Notes: a model not told the origin generated them from the sequence alone. A stretch of DNA of 64,000 nt from Saccharomycopsis phalli (GCA_020342235.1 CP073213.1:1838501-1902500), one strand, 5' to 3'; positions 38,444-49,241 are shown, numbered from the stretch's first letter. Program-made: numbers and translations.

Positions 38444-39946
38444 CTACTCATCATCATAATCATCGAGTAGTTTGGTTGGATCATAAGTGTCATCAATGTC
38501 TTCTGACTCGTAGTTAATTTGATCTGGGTCATACTCATCTTCCCCATCATCATCCTGATACTTGATTTCCATGGAAAAATCAGAGGTTTTTGCCTTCAGT
38601 TTCTTCGTGGCGCGTGTTTCTTCGTCCTTTGTTATCTCGTCGTAAGTTTCTGCAATATCAGTCAAACTAATAATTAAATCTTTTGCAGATGTGTTTCGAA
38701 TGGCTATCAATACCAATTGTTCTAAAATGAAAGGATTGTTAATGCTGCTAATGTCAAAATCCAATGGCTTGTCACTAGCCACTTTATATAGCGTACTGTA
38801 CGAAGCCTTGCCATTTTCATCCCGCAAGCGTCGCTTTCTAATTGTTAAAAGTTTGTCATAAATATACTTGAAATTGTCGCTATGCAAATCTTTCGATAAA
38901 TCCTTGGTCATCCTTTCATGACTCTGTATTTGGAGAATGTAATTTATCTTATGCAAGTATGCCGATGAAGTTGGGTCTGTCTCCTTTGTTGGTGTTTCTT
39001 TTTTATTCACAAACACCAAGTAGTTATTCTTGAATAAATAGTCAATGAAGCATTTTAAGCTCCGATAACAGTTTCTTCTCTCAAGCTTGAATTTCATCTT
39101 CAAGAACTTATCTTCACTCAAGAAGAGCTCATTTTTAAGCGGCATTTTGTTATTTAGATTTAGTTTCAATAATCCATTAATGATTTTCTTGTTAAATTGG
39201 CTTCTTTTTGGTATCAACTTTGTGAAAAGAAACAAACTTGCTGAGAATAGCTGGCAGCAGATATTCATTCCATTCAATAAGTCCACGACAAACTGTACCA
39301 ATTGATCAGCCTCTTTGAAATATTCTTCGGGATCAATGCCCGTCACTTTCTTATCAAACATTGATATTGAAAGGTTTGACATGTCTACTGTCGCAGACTT
39401 ACGTTTACGAGGGTCCTTTGGAGGTGCAGACGACTGTAAATGTATCACTTTGAAGATGAACCGTAGTATAATAGTCTTGGTGGAAACTTGTTGAAACAAA
39501 TTCTCGTCGTTGTCGGTGGACTTTATGACCGGCGGATATGCCCCATCCCACTGTGATAGTATGAATTTCTTCAATTGAGTGAACTTTGGCCATAAGTCAT
39601 CTGCAGACTCTGGCGTCTGAATAATGTTATGAAACATCAAATCACTTAGAATGATTACTGCGCGGATAAGCATGTTCCTTGAATTTTCATTATCCAATAA
39701 TATTCTCTTTGTCGTAAGAATAATGAGGCTGTCCGTAACATGAGAAACCACACCAGTCCATTTTGAATCGCTGGAGGTTGAATCGATCTTCGAAATAATG
39801 TCCAAGCACTGAATTAATATTCTTCTATCATTGCCGCTAGCCAATGATAGTACATTTTCCATGACCTCTGGTAGCACATCTATGTTTGTTTCAAGATTCT
39901 TCTTTTGTTCTTCCAACTTCTTTATAACTTCTTCCAAATCAGACAT
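38444..39946 (-). CDS. PTA1: Pta1/symplekin-type CPF subunit
   Basis: This 500-aa protein resembles the N-terminal domain of Pta1/symplekin, the scaffold of the cleavage and polyadenylation factor. The HEAT-like segment SADDLWPKFTQLKKFILSQW followed by TKTIILRFIFKVIHLQSS and PKDPRKRK is characteristic. The later part (FNKKIINGLLKLNLNNK...ERRNCYRSLKCF) also fits. The C-terminus is acidic (DDDGEDEYDPDQINYESEDI). S. cerevisiae Pta1 is 785 aa, so this version is notably shorter at its C-terminus. The frame ends at a clean stop 19 bp from the convergent Gfd2-type stop. The ATG at 39946 (MSDLEEVIKKLEE) is preferred. Confidence 0.82.
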   Translation of the reverse strand: MSDLEEVIKKLEEQKKNLETNIDVLPEVMENVLSLASGNDRRILIQCLDIISKIDSTSSDSKWTGVVSHVTDSLIILTTKRILLDNENSRNMLIRAVIILSDLMFHNIIQTPESADDLWPKFTQLKKFILSQWDGAYPPVIKSTDNDENLFQQVSTKTIILRFIFKVIHLQSSAPPKDPRKRKSATVDMSNLSISMFDKKVTGIDPEEYFKEADQLVQFVVDLLNGMNICCQLFSASLFLFTKLIPKRSQFNKKIINGLLKLNLNNKMPLKNELFLSEDKFLKMKFKLERRNCYRSLKCFIDYLFKNNYLVFVNKKETPTKETDPTSSAYLHKINYILQIQSHERMTKDLSKDLHSDNFKYIYDKLLTIRKRRLRDENGKASYSTLYKVASDKPLDFDISSINNPFILEQLVLIAIRNTSAKDLIISLTDIAETYDEITKDEETRATKKLKAKTSDFSMEIKYQDDDGEDEYDPDQINYESEDIDDTYDPTKLLDDYDDE

Positions 39947-40082
39947 GTTAGAGCAAGAATCGTCAATAGCACTACAGGCTAATACTCTCACACTTTCCTA
40001 TTGCCTACAGTTAGGAACTACAGTACTCCACGGGGACTTTCTGTTTGCATAACTGGGAATGAAGCCCAGGATCTAAATTATA

Positions 40083-40109
40083 TTACCCGGACGACATTAA
40101 TCCGGGTAA
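40083..40109. promoter_or_regulatory. Inverted pair of Reb1-like sites in the PTA1/MPE1 divergent promoter
   Basis: TTACCCGGA (40083-40091) and TCCGGGTAA (40101-40109) form a perfect 9-bp inverted repeat with a 9-nt spacer. Each arm contains TTACCCG, the Reb1 consensus. It lies 137 bp from the PTA1 start and 44 bp from the MPE1 start. Confidence 0.65.
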
Positions 40110-40152
40110 ATACTCATTTAGTTGTATCAAATCTGCAGAGGCAATATACATA

Positions 40153-41367
40153 ATGTCTTCTACCATCTATTATAGATTTCGATCGCAAAAAGATAATTCT
40201 AGAATTGCATTTGACGGTACCGGTCTCACTGTATTTGATCTTAAGAAGGAAATAATATATGCCAACAAGCTAGAGCCGGCGACTGATTTCAATTTAGCAC
40301 TTTATAATCCAGATACCAATGAAGAATACGCTGATGATAACCAGGTGATAGCACGTTCGTCCTCTGTTGTTGCCAGAAGATATCCTGCAAACAAGTTCAA
40401 CAAGTTAAATGCCTCGAGGTATATTGTGGGCAAGCCAAGAGTCACCAGGGTAACCACGACGGCAATGGGCACTTCAGCTGCGGGCAACATGATTTCCATT
40501 AGTGATAATAAAAATGTGTCCGAGGATGATCGAATTAAAGCAATGTTTCAGAACCAGGACATGGCTTGGCAAGAAACTCAAGAGCATATGGAGAATGCTA
40601 CGCCTGTCTTTCGAAGTAGTGGGGGAAGTGGTGAAGCACCACCGCCGGGATACATGTGCTACAGATGTGGTGGAAAAGACCATTTTTTTAAAAACTGTCC
40701 AACCAGTACCGACCAGCTGTACGATGGTAAACGATTAAAGCGAAGTGCGGGTATACCGAAATCTTCCTTAAGAACGGTGGACAAGGTTCCAGACGACGCG
40801 GACGCAGGGAATTATATGTTGGACGACGAGGGCAAGTTTGTCGTGGCTATGATGGATACCAAGGCCTGGGAAACATTTCAGAAAAAGCAGAACATGACAA
40901 GTGGCTTGAGCAAGGAATCCATACTGGATAAGACCTTGGTGGACCCAATAAATAATCGGCTCTTGAACAAGCCCGTGAAGACGCCGTGTTGCGGGAAGAC
41001 GTACTCGATGAGCACCATAGAAAACGCGCTTATCGAGAACGATTTCACGTGTCCAAACTGTGAGAAGAAGGATATACTATTGGACCAATTGACGACAGAC
41101 GAGGAGGCGGCGAAGAAGGTGAAGGCGTACTTGGAGGAGGAGGCGGAAAAAAACGGGCTCAAACGGTCCAACGGTGACGATCCAGAGAGCAGTGATTCCA
41201 AGAGATTCAAAGGTAATGACGAGCTCCCACACCGGCCTTTGCTTCCAATGCCACCTAATGGCATGCTTCCGCTTCCTGGCTTTTTGCCGGGGATGGTGCC
41301 TCCTCCATTTATGATGGTGAATCCGCAAGGCCAGATGCCAATGGGGATGGGCGGGGACTCTAAATAG
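40153..41367 (+). CDS. MPE1: Mpe1 subunit of cleavage and polyadenylation factor
   Basis: This 404-aa protein (Mpe1 is 441) is the RBBP6-family subunit of CPF that senses the polyadenylation signal and links nuclease and polymerase modules. A DWNN ubiquitin-like domain is at residues 4-79 (IYYRFRSQKDNSRIAFDGTG). A zinc knuckle has Cys169, Cys172, His177 and Cys182 (MCYRCGGKDHFFKNCP). A RING/U-box-like finger lies at about 277-315 (TPCCGKTYS...FTCPNCEKK). The C-terminus is acidic, then Pro/Met-rich (PLLPMPPNGMLPLPGF). It is divergent from PTA1, another CPF subunit, across 206 bp. Confidence 0.96.
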   Translation: MSSTIYYRFRSQKDNSRIAFDGTGLTVFDLKKEIIYANKLEPATDFNLALYNPDTNEEYADDNQVIARSSSVVARRYPANKFNKLNASRYIVGKPRVTRVTTTAMGTSAAGNMISISDNKNVSEDDRIKAMFQNQDMAWQETQEHMENATPVFRSSGGSGEAPPPGYMCYRCGGKDHFFKNCPTSTDQLYDGKRLKRSAGIPKSSLRTVDKVPDDADAGNYMLDDEGKFVVAMMDTKAWETFQKKQNMTSGLSKESILDKTLVDPINNRLLNKPVKTPCCGKTYSMSTIENALIENDFTCPNCEKKDILLDQLTTDEEAAKKVKAYLEEEAEKNGLKRSNGDDPESSDSKRFKGNDELPHRPLLPMPPNGMLPLPGFLPGMVPPPFMMVNPQGQMPMGMGGDSK

Positions 41368-41784
41368 TGAATACTATATAATATTTGTAATAAAAGAGGG
41401 GTTCTTATCTTTCTTTGCTACACTGAACTGAGATACGACGACATAAGTCCTTTGACAAACGCAACCATTGTACTCTTTCAGACGATTATGCTAAACTTGG
41501 CATGTCGCTTATTCTTTTGGTCCTTTTTATTCTTTTTGTCCTTTTTATTTTTCATCTTTCCCGAAATCATTTCAAAGATAAGAACTAATCCCAAAAGGTA
41601 TTAGTTCTTCTCTGACAAAAGGTTATTCCATCTCCTTTTTATTTCCTGTCCTTTTCCTTTTATTTCATTTCAAGTATAAATAGCCCGACTTTTCTCTGAA
41701 TTGTCAAGCGAATATATTTTAGCTATTTTTACCACTCGTATCCTAGTTACTACATTACAATATTAATTACATCGCATATATTAT
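41368..41784. terminator. Shared 3' region of convergent MPE1 and FRS1 with strong hairpin
   Basis: AAGAACTAAT (41580-41589) and ATTAGTTCTT (41600-41609) form a perfect 10-bp stem with a 10-nt loop. Just upstream is a T-rich imperfect direct repeat (TTTTGGTCCTTTTTATTC then TTTTTGTCCTTTTTATTT, about 41517-41552). Both genes end in this 417-bp stretch. No gene is seen. A role in termination is inference. Confidence 0.45.
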
Positions 41785-43598
41785 CTATAAGAAGATTTCG
41801 GCATTGATTTCAACGCTAGACGCGGCGTACGGTAACTCGAATTGGCTGCACACTGTAGGATGTAGAACTCCAATTTCACCGACTCGAACCGCCTTGGCAC
41901 CCTCCTTGGCCCGGAAGTAGATGGCAGCCCCTCTTCCTGGGAAAAAGGTCTTGTTGGTGTCATCCTGCTCGATCCAGTACCCTCTGTGGGTGCTTTTTGA
42001 GTTGGCACCATCTTCAATCCACGGCGTTCTAAAGGTCTGCATGATCTTCCCCAAGAGACCTTGGATGTGCTCAAAGCCCGAGGTCTTCCCGGCAGAGACA
42101 GCAGCCCAGTGTCGTCTGTTGAAGGCCTTTCTCTCCAACTTGTCGTCCTTCAACACAATGTCACCGGTTTCAAAGACCTTGATTGGCAACGCGTGCTTCT
42201 GGTTCTCTCTGATGGTCTTGAGCAAGCCCGGAAGCAAAGAGGTTCTCACCACTTGGTACTCGGAGGTCTTTGGGTTGGCCAAGACCACTGCGGTTTTCCC
42301 GTCATCCACCTTGTTCAAGAACTTGAAGTTCTCATCGTGGGAGCACAATGTCAATGGCATGACTTCCAACCAACTGGCTTGAGCAGAGGCAATTCTGAAG
42401 ATGTCAGCAACCTTATTTATAGGCAAAGGCTTGGCAACCAACGCACTGGAGTCAACCTTGGTTTTCTTCAAGTTGTTGTAGCCGTAGGCAATGGCCACAT
42501 CTTCCATGATATCACATGCATGTAGAATGTCGGTTCTGGTTGGAGGAACAGACACAGTCAACTTCCCGTGCTCAGAGTGGGTGACAGTCAATGCCATCTT
42601 GGCCAAGTGCGACGAAATCTCCTCAACAGACAAGTCCAATCCCAAACAGGAGTTGATGTATTGCTGTTCCACAACAAACTCCTTATTGTCCAAGATTGGC
42701 GTGACTCTCGACTGGCCATTGTGTGGAGAAACCACTTCAATTTGCTCCACCTCAAATGGATTCTCACAGTATCGCGAGAACATGGCCACCAAAGTGTTGA
42801 CAACAATCTCCACCTTGGTCTTGTCGGTACCAGTAATGTCAATGAAAACGTTCTTGGTGTCCAAGGTGATTTTGGAGTGGTCGGAATTGATAATTGGTGG
42901 CATCGAACCAACAACATCCTTGGAGTCCAAGATCAATGGGTACACCGGTGCGTCTCGGATAATGTCCAAGTACTTCCCCAAGTTCTTGTCCTTCTCATAG
43001 AACTCCATCATCTCATGGCCATTCATCTTCTTGCTTTGGTTCAATGGAACAAACGAGAACTTCTTTGGGTCTCTAGCATCGTAGATGAATGGTGGGCAAA
43101 GGGTATCCAAGTCATGTGTACCCATAGCCACCAACGTTCTATTTCTACACAAATTCAAGTGCAATTTATCTTGCAAAGCAATAAACGATTTATAAGACCG
43201 TGGCGTGAAGGTGATGTTCCGCAAAATCGCACCTGCGGCGTATGGTCTCACTTGTGAAGTTGACTCATTCACAGTCAAGGTGTACTTTGGCTTCAAAGTC
43301 TTGTACACTGGTGGCTTTGATCTTCCAAGAAACTCATTTAAAGACTGAGCAATTCCCTCAATACATAACATATCGTATCTGTTCGCCCCAATTTCAATCT
43401 TCAATTCCGGTCTCTCTCCATTCACACACTCATTGGTGGTATCTTCATCAAGCTCAAGGCCAAACTCAAAACACAATTCATCAAACTCTTCAGTGGTATA
43501 AGTACGACTGGTGATTAGTATACAGAATAAATACTCTCCACTCCCACTTACCCTAATAAATCGAACAAATCTTGCTTGTCAACTGCAATAGTAGGCAT
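41785..43598 (-). CDS. FRS1: Cytosolic phenylalanyl-tRNA synthetase beta subunit (spliced)
   Basis: Exon 1 is 43598-43552 and exon 2 is 43507-41785, giving 589 aa (Frs1 is 595). The 44-nt intron has donor GTAAGT, branch TACTAAT and acceptor CAG, and splits a Gly codon in [14 protein letters not shown]. The alpha2-beta2 enzyme charges tRNA-Phe. The beta subunit supplies the editing (B3/B4) domain and tRNA contacts. Recognisable segments are [15 protein letters not shown] near the N-terminus, [12 protein letters not shown], the B5-type region ([16 protein letters not shown]) and the C-terminal core ([29 protein letters not shown]). It is divergent from TEL2 with 103 bp between ATGs. Confidence 0.96.
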
Positions 43599-43648
43599 TT
43601 TGATTACGGTGTTGGTTGGTGACTGAGAAATTTGTCCTATTTTTTTTT

Positions 43649-43654
43649 CACGTG
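43649..43654. promoter_or_regulatory. CACGTG in the FRS1/TEL2 promoter
   Basis: CACGTG in T(8)CACGTGAATGGG context lies midway between the divergent FRS1 (43598) and TEL2 (43702) start codons. It is a Cbf1-type E-box of the kind seen before several other genes in this window. Confidence 0.5.
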
Positions 43655-43701
43655 AATGGGTCTTGTATGGCTCGTATACTTGCATCGCTACTAAACCAGG
43701 A

Positions 43702-46488
43702 ATGAAGCTGCTTCTTACCAAGATTGAAAAGCTAAAAGAGACAAAGAATTTCAATGAAATTGAAAAATTGCTTATATCCTTCAACAACAACTTCCCTCAG
43801 ATTCTATTGTCAGACACTATCAATTTCAAGCTAGTTGCGGTACTATTGACTTATACAATCCCGCTACTACAGAATAATGAAGGAATATTATTGTTATCAA
43901 ACCTATTCAAGAGTTGTATTGGCTTAAATAACTTAATTCGAAACTTGGAGTTGGCCATAGCAGCAAACAATAAGCATGCTATCTTATATGACATCAACAT
44001 TCTTAGAGCAGTCTTTGCAGACGAATACTTGATAAAGAATATTTTGAATTCCAGCAACAGCAACGTGCCAACGATAAATAAATTGCTTTATAGTGGCAAA
44101 CTCTTTCTGATTCTTTCAAATTATGCCGAAAATAATCGCGACATTTCAGCCCAATTGCTCGATGATAATCCCAATCTACAAACAGTTTCGGAGCTACTTG
44201 ATATCAAGTCATATGTCAACTGGCTCAATAACCAGTACTATAGATTACTTGAGTCAAATTTAGACCTTCACACCATCTTTTTCAGCTTACTAACGATCGA
44301 CTCAACTAATTATATTACAGTTTTCAAGTATATCTTGCATATCCCAGGAGGCTTCGACCAGCATTACAAAGAATTCAACTCATTGTCGAAAACCAAGTTT
44401 TGGAAATATCTATTTAAGTTCTTGAAGCAATTGCATTTGGACTTTGATGACAAAACTAAAATTTACTTGTTTGTGGACTACTTTGATCCCTTTGACTTAT
44501 CTTCAATCAACTATCAAATACTATTGTCCGAAATATTAAAGACGCCCATTCTGCCAATACTACTACATTCAATTGTTTTACATTTGAAACTAAAGTTGAA
44601 GGATTTTGATTCTGCCTTTGGTCAATTCATCAGGCTTTTTTGGGGAAATGAGTTGGTCATTAAAAATAGTTCTCTCGTTTACCAGAAAAACTTGACCGTT
44701 CTTCTTATTACCTACTCAAATTATATCGACAGCCAAGAATATTTGCAGTCACTAATTTCTGCTGACTTCTTTATTCAGTCAATCACATTTCACTTGGACC
44801 TGTCGTTGACGCAAATTCGTTTCTTAGGCATAAGTTTAGTTGAAACTATTAGTGCCAGAATTGAGGATCCAAACAAAAAGTTGGACTTTGGCATGAAAGA
44901 TGCAAAGGAATTTACAAAGGAATTATTGCTAACCAGTGACATGGATGTGTCTGAAAAATTGGACACTATGTTTCCAGAAAATATCGCAGAAACCAGAAAA
45001 TTGGCTGCTTTAGATACCTCCAAAGTAGCATCTGCTTTTCCAAACATGCATGACGTCAAAGCAAGTTCTAATACAATAAAATTAAATAATAGCTTTTCAA
45101 AAGTTACAATCAAAGATTCGTATTCGGACTCAGAGTCTGATTCGGATGATGATGATTATAATGACCCTTCCTCTGCAACACAGAATAACGCCAAGCCTCA
45201 AGTACCAGTCTTCTTCAAGGACTTATATAATTATCTTGTTAGTGAGTCCAGGGATAATCCCCATTTAGCTTTTGCTAAACGCAGATTGGCTTTGATAAAT
45301 TTCTCTAAAATAATCCGAGTGAGAAGTGGCTACAAACAAGAAGTTCAATCTTGGAGCGAGAAACTATGTACTGCCATTGTCAATTTAAAGGTAGAAGACC
45401 TCACGTCCGGTGGATTTGTTGGTGATGATGAAACTCTCAGTGAAAATATGGATTTGTCTGACAATGAAGATACACAGATTCAGTATTTCAATCAGTTGAG
45501 ACTATCTTCGTTGATTTCCTTGATCGTAATAGACCAATCCAAAATCCCCATTTTCTTGGTAAAACAGTTACTTGTCGGGGATTTTTCCCTACAAGATCGA
45601 TTGTTGATTTTGAATTCCATTGGTTTGGCTGCGAGAGAATTGAAGGGCTACCAAGATGAAATCAATTACCGCAACATAAAGGTAGACGCCGTTATGAAAA
45701 TGAAAAAATTGGTCAATGGTAATTTGTTTCCTAGTAAAAGATTGGAACCACTGTTGGAGAATAAGTTTCTTCTTATCGATGAAAACCATAATTACAATAA
45801 TCAGGTACTGATTGAAGACCATAGATTGGACAATATCACTAAACAGATTGAATCTTCGCTCAAGCAAAAGTCTCGCCAGCAAATGAATAGTTTAGATACA
45901 GACGGCGGCCAGCTTGTTAAAATATCTGCCAGATTATTGAAACAACGGCAAAGCTCTGGCAATACTGAGGACACCAGGGACAGATATGCGGCTAGTGCAT
46001 ATTCTGATTTCATCGCACCATTCTTGACTATTTGGTATACTATAAATGATGACTCCAATTTTATTGGAAAGTATTCCGGGATATTTCTCAGTTGTTACCT
46101 CAAGAATTTAACGATATTAGTACATAGTGCTTATCCGACCTCAACCAGCTTACTGGAAATAGTTGCAGAGGCTTTTGAGGTCATTGTTGGATTGAAGCAA
46201 ATTACGTCTGGTATGCTTTCGTCGGAAAATGTTTCCATATCTGAAGTGTCTACGTTGTTGGAAGAAACATTGATCTTTCTCCTGGTAATTTTGGAGTTCA
46301 CACCGAAACCACTCCTCAGGTCAACTTTCTTGTCAACCATTGCCAGCTTGTTTGACTGGCTTAATAATCTCTTTTCAAACTACGAATCTATCTTTAGTCA
46401 AGAAGCATCTAAAAGTGGTGGCTCGTTGCTAGCCAATTGCTTGTTGTTAATTACAGACATTTTGAGATCTGAGATTCAAACTACATAA
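43702..46488 (+). CDS. TEL2: Tel2-like subunit of the TTT complex
   Basis: This 928-aa alpha-helical protein resembles Tel2, which with Tti1 and Tti2 helps Hsp90 fold PIKK kinases such as TOR, ATM and ATR. The helical repeats before residue 450 are followed by an acidic, Ser-rich linker (SYSDSESDSDDDDYND, about 474-490). This linker matches the CK2-phosphorylated loop that binds R2TP in other Tel2 proteins. The C-terminal domain begins with VFFKDLYNYLV, LALINFSKIIRVRSGYKQEV and later RLLILNSIGLAARELKGY, the pattern by which I recognise the family. It is longer than S. cerevisiae Tel2 (688 aa). The ATG at 43702 is the first in frame. Confidence 0.8.
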   Translation: MKLLLTKIEKLKETKNFNEIEKLLISFNNNFPQILLSDTINFKLVAVLLTYTIPLLQNNEGILLLSNLFKSCIGLNNLIRNLELAIAANNKHAILYDINILRAVFADEYLIKNILNSSNSNVPTINKLLYSGKLFLILSNYAENNRDISAQLLDDNPNLQTVSELLDIKSYVNWLNNQYYRLLESNLDLHTIFFSLLTIDSTNYITVFKYILHIPGGFDQHYKEFNSLSKTKFWKYLFKFLKQLHLDFDDKTKIYLFVDYFDPFDLSSINYQILLSEILKTPILPILLHSIVLHLKLKLKDFDSAFGQFIRLFWGNELVIKNSSLVYQKNLTVLLITYSNYIDSQEYLQSLISADFFIQSITFHLDLSLTQIRFLGISLVETISARIEDPNKKLDFGMKDAKEFTKELLLTSDMDVSEKLDTMFPENIAETRKLAALDTSKVASAFPNMHDVKASSNTIKLNNSFSKVTIKDSYSDSESDSDDDDYNDPSSATQNNAKPQVPVFFKDLYNYLVSESRDNPHLAFAKRRLALINFSKIIRVRSGYKQEVQSWSEKLCTAIVNLKVEDLTSGGFVGDDETLSENMDLSDNEDTQIQYFNQLRLSSLISLIVIDQSKIPIFLVKQLLVGDFSLQDRLLILNSIGLAARELKGYQDEINYRNIKVDAVMKMKKLVNGNLFPSKRLEPLLENKFLLIDENHNYNNQVLIEDHRLDNITKQIESSLKQKSRQQMNSLDTDGGQLVKISARLLKQRQSSGNTEDTRDRYAASAYSDFIAPFLTIWYTINDDSNFIGKYSGIFLSCYLKNLTILVHSAYPTSTSLLEIVAEAFEVIVGLKQITSGMLSSENVSISEVSTLLEETLIFLLVILEFTPKPLLRSTFLSTIASLFDWLNNLFSNYESIFSQEASKSGGSLLANCLLLITDILRSEIQTT

Positions 46489-46634
46489 ATACCATCAGTA
46501 AAGGCGTAATTATAATATATCTCTTTTCAGTTAGATAGTCCTTGTAATCACATCATAGTATCTTGCCAACAACCCTCACTTTTCACTACATGCCTCTCAT
46601 AAGAACAGTTTTATATTAACATTACAGAAAAGAT

Positions 46635-47021
46635 TTAAGCCTCAACCTTACCACCTTTTCTCACAATCAAATCCTTACGGTCCTTGTCCAAGTGCAATTT
46701 AGAAATGACGACCTTTGATGGGTGAATGTTAATTGGGATAGAAGTACCGTTAGACTTTTCTCTGGTGACTTTCTCGATTTGGATACCGAACTTCAATCTG
46801 TAAGAGGCAAGGACCTTTCCTTCTTGACCCTTCTTAGAACCTCTGACAACAGAAACCTCATCGTTAGCTCTGATTGGCAAGCTCTTGATTCCGTATTGCT
46901 CTCTCAATTCCTTGTTCAATGGAGCGGACAACAAGTGTCTACGGACAGAAGATGGGGCAGTAAAGTATGCCTTTCTGGATTTGCTTCTAGAGCTCGAAAC
47001 GTCTTTGCTGACCTTAGCCAT
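46635..47021 (-). CDS. RPL26: 60S ribosomal protein L26 (uL24)
   Basis: This 128-aa protein is full length (127 aa in S. cerevisiae). It has the KOW motif ([19 protein letters not shown]) and family segments [20 protein letters not shown] and [20 protein letters not shown]. It sits at the polypeptide exit of the large subunit. Unlike many fungal ribosomal-protein genes it needs no intron in the coding region. Codons are the favoured set (TTG, AGA). A CACGTG element lies 135 bp upstream of the start. Confidence 0.98.
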   Translation of the reverse strand: MAKVSKDVSSSRSKSRKAYFTAPSSVRRHLLSAPLNKELREQYGIKSLPIRANDEVSVVRGSKKGQEGKVLASYRLKFGIQIEKVTREKSNGTSIPINIHPSKVVISKLHLDKDRKDLIVRKGGKVEA

Positions 47022-47155
47022 CTTTGCTTATTATTAGTTAACTAGGACTGAAAAAAAATAATCCACCACTATAGTTTTTCGGCGACTGTTGAAATGTGTA
47101 AGACATTACGTAATCTTACCGGTCACGGCTATTAAGCACCAGACCTGGGAATATG

Positions 47156-47161
47156 CACGTG
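47156..47161. promoter_or_regulatory. CACGTG upstream of RPL26
   Basis: GCACGTGC context, 135 bp before the RPL26 ATG. Cbf1 is known to bind ribosomal-protein promoters in Candida albicans. A GATTACGTAATC-like palindrome core (ATTACGTAAT, 47105-47114) lies nearby. Confidence 0.55.
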
Positions 47162-47266
47162 CATTACATGGTTTTCTCAACTATTGTCAACTACTGTCCC
47201 TACAATTAAGCTACCTTAGACAACATTGTATTTTGATCACCTTAGACGTTGTAGAGTGCTGATAAA

Positions 47267-49241
47267 CTACTCTTCCTTCCATCCCAACAACTGTAACTCG
47301 GCTCTGACAGTATCCTCGGTTTTGATTTTTAATAATTGAGTCTCTTCCAAAGCTTCATCATTTGCTTGCTTCATCTTCAAAGTCTCAATAGCACGCAATT
47401 TCTTCAACAAGCTTCTAATCTTTTTATCTTCCAACCCAATTGTCCCACCGACGACTGTTCCTCCAGTGGCAGGAGTAGATGATGGTGCTGTATTAGTAGT
47501 AACAGGCTTAGTATCTTCGTCGTCCTTCTCTTTGGCAGCAGCCTTTCTAGCTTCCTTCTTCTTTCTGTTCTTTGCAGCAGCTTTACTTTCTTGAGCCGCC
47601 TCAGGAGCAGCACCCGGAATAGTTCTAGGCTTAATGCTTGGTTTGTATACCATCTTGGAAGCCAATTCCTGTTCGTAAAGAGACTTGCCAACAGATGAAA
47701 TTGACGGGTTGTTTCTGGCATGTGGTGGTCTATAGGCACCAGTTGGCTTAGGCTTGTCAAGCGAAGAAGTGCTTCCATTGGCACTATCGTTAAGACTAAG
47801 TCTTTTTAAGCGACTAGCTTCGTGGTCCTTGACAGACTGGTGGACAACAAAATCATCACCCAATGCCTTCAATGGAGGAAAGTCAGAGACCGGTTGAGGT
47901 CTCCAGTTAACAGCAAACAATTCCTTAAACTCAGTGAGGTAAACCAAGTTACCACTTGCGTGCCAGATTTTTATTCCATTATCCACTCTCAATCTAGGAG
48001 AAGTGGTAGCGGTCAAAATATAACGCCCATCTGGCGACCAGTGACAAACCGAAGTGTTTGAAGCTTCAAAGGTGGCAATCTTGCTGAATTTCTTGGTTCT
48101 GTCGTAGATGTCAACCGTGCCTTGTAAATTTCCAAATCCTGCAACAAGAATAAATCTAGCGTGAGGAGAAAAAAGCAAGGTGTTTCTCGGACAAGGTGGC
48201 AATGAGTAAATCAAGTTCCCTCTCGCATCAAAGAACGAAGTCTGTGATGGCATGTAGCCATAAATGACTCCGAATTCCCTGGATGAAGGAGACCAGTTAA
48301 TGTCATGGATAGGACCTTCCTTGTCCAATGTGATTCTCGAATTGTAAGAACCAGCAATTCCCAAAAGGTAAAGCGCAGTTTCACCGTAGTAAGACTTGTT
48401 TGAGGAATCCACATCAGTGGATGCCAATGCCAATATGGCAGTTCCCAACGCGTTCCATTTAAGGACGCATCTCTCGGCCTTGAAGAAGTTTTTGGTACAT
48501 ACTGGCTGTTGGAAACCAGAAGCTGATATACTAAACACTTTAACCGAAGCAGGCTTGCCGGACTTCTCAGGTACAAATGCAGCAATGGATGGATTGCTTC
48601 CCGGCGAAATCTCATAAGTTTTTATGTCTTCAAGATGCAAAACTGATGCTGGCTTGTCAAAATTAATGGATGAAGCACCTGCCAAATGATAAAAACGAAC
48701 CTGGTTAGGATACATTCGTGATAACCACTGTTCGTCAGCAGTGAATTGGGGCTTCCAGCCTCCTTGCGACTTAAAGGTATATTCCACGAACAACTCCTTC
48801 TTTGGTATATTGTAGATCTTGACATTCTTACTCCATAAGACATTATTGCTGCCATCCTCAGCAATAGATCTCACTGGCTTTTCCCAAATGGTAATGTAAG
48901 AGCCCAAAGGTGAAAAATGGATGTCAAATGGGTCCTTAGTGTCCACTTTAAATACATCTTCACCGGATCCTGCCTTTACTATAACAACTGCATTCGGCTG
49001 AGTGTAAGCAAATAAAGAGCCATTGGGCGAGTATAATGCTGCTCTGACATCCAGGATTGATTCCTCGGATATATTTACCTTCTCATAATCCAGGTTGGCT
49101 TTAATAAGGCCGACATCCTTGGCGCCTCTATCTATTAGGTGTTAGAAATGCTATAGAAAAGGACAATAACAAAAAATTGCCACGGGAAAGTTTTTAGCCT
49201 TTTTATGGATACGTACAAAAAAACTCAGTAGTAGCAGACAT
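47267..49241 (-). CDS. Translation initiation factor eIF2A (spliced)
   Basis: Exon 1 is 49241-49217 (25 nt) and exon 2 is 49131-47267, giving 629 aa. S. cerevisiae YGR054W is 642 aa. The 85-nt intron has donor GTACGT, branch TTCTAAC and acceptor TAG. The N-terminus reads MSATTEFFYRGAKDVGLIK across the junction. The beta-propeller fills about residues 20-420, with WD-like strands (FSPLGSYITIWEKP; WSPDGRYILTATTSPRLRVDNGIKIW). A linker with KPTGAYRPPHARN follows, then a Lys/Ala-rich coil and a C-terminal helix (LKKLRAIETLKMKQ). eIF2A can deliver initiator tRNA to 40S subunits on some mRNAs and is not the same as eIF2-alpha. Confidence 0.93.
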
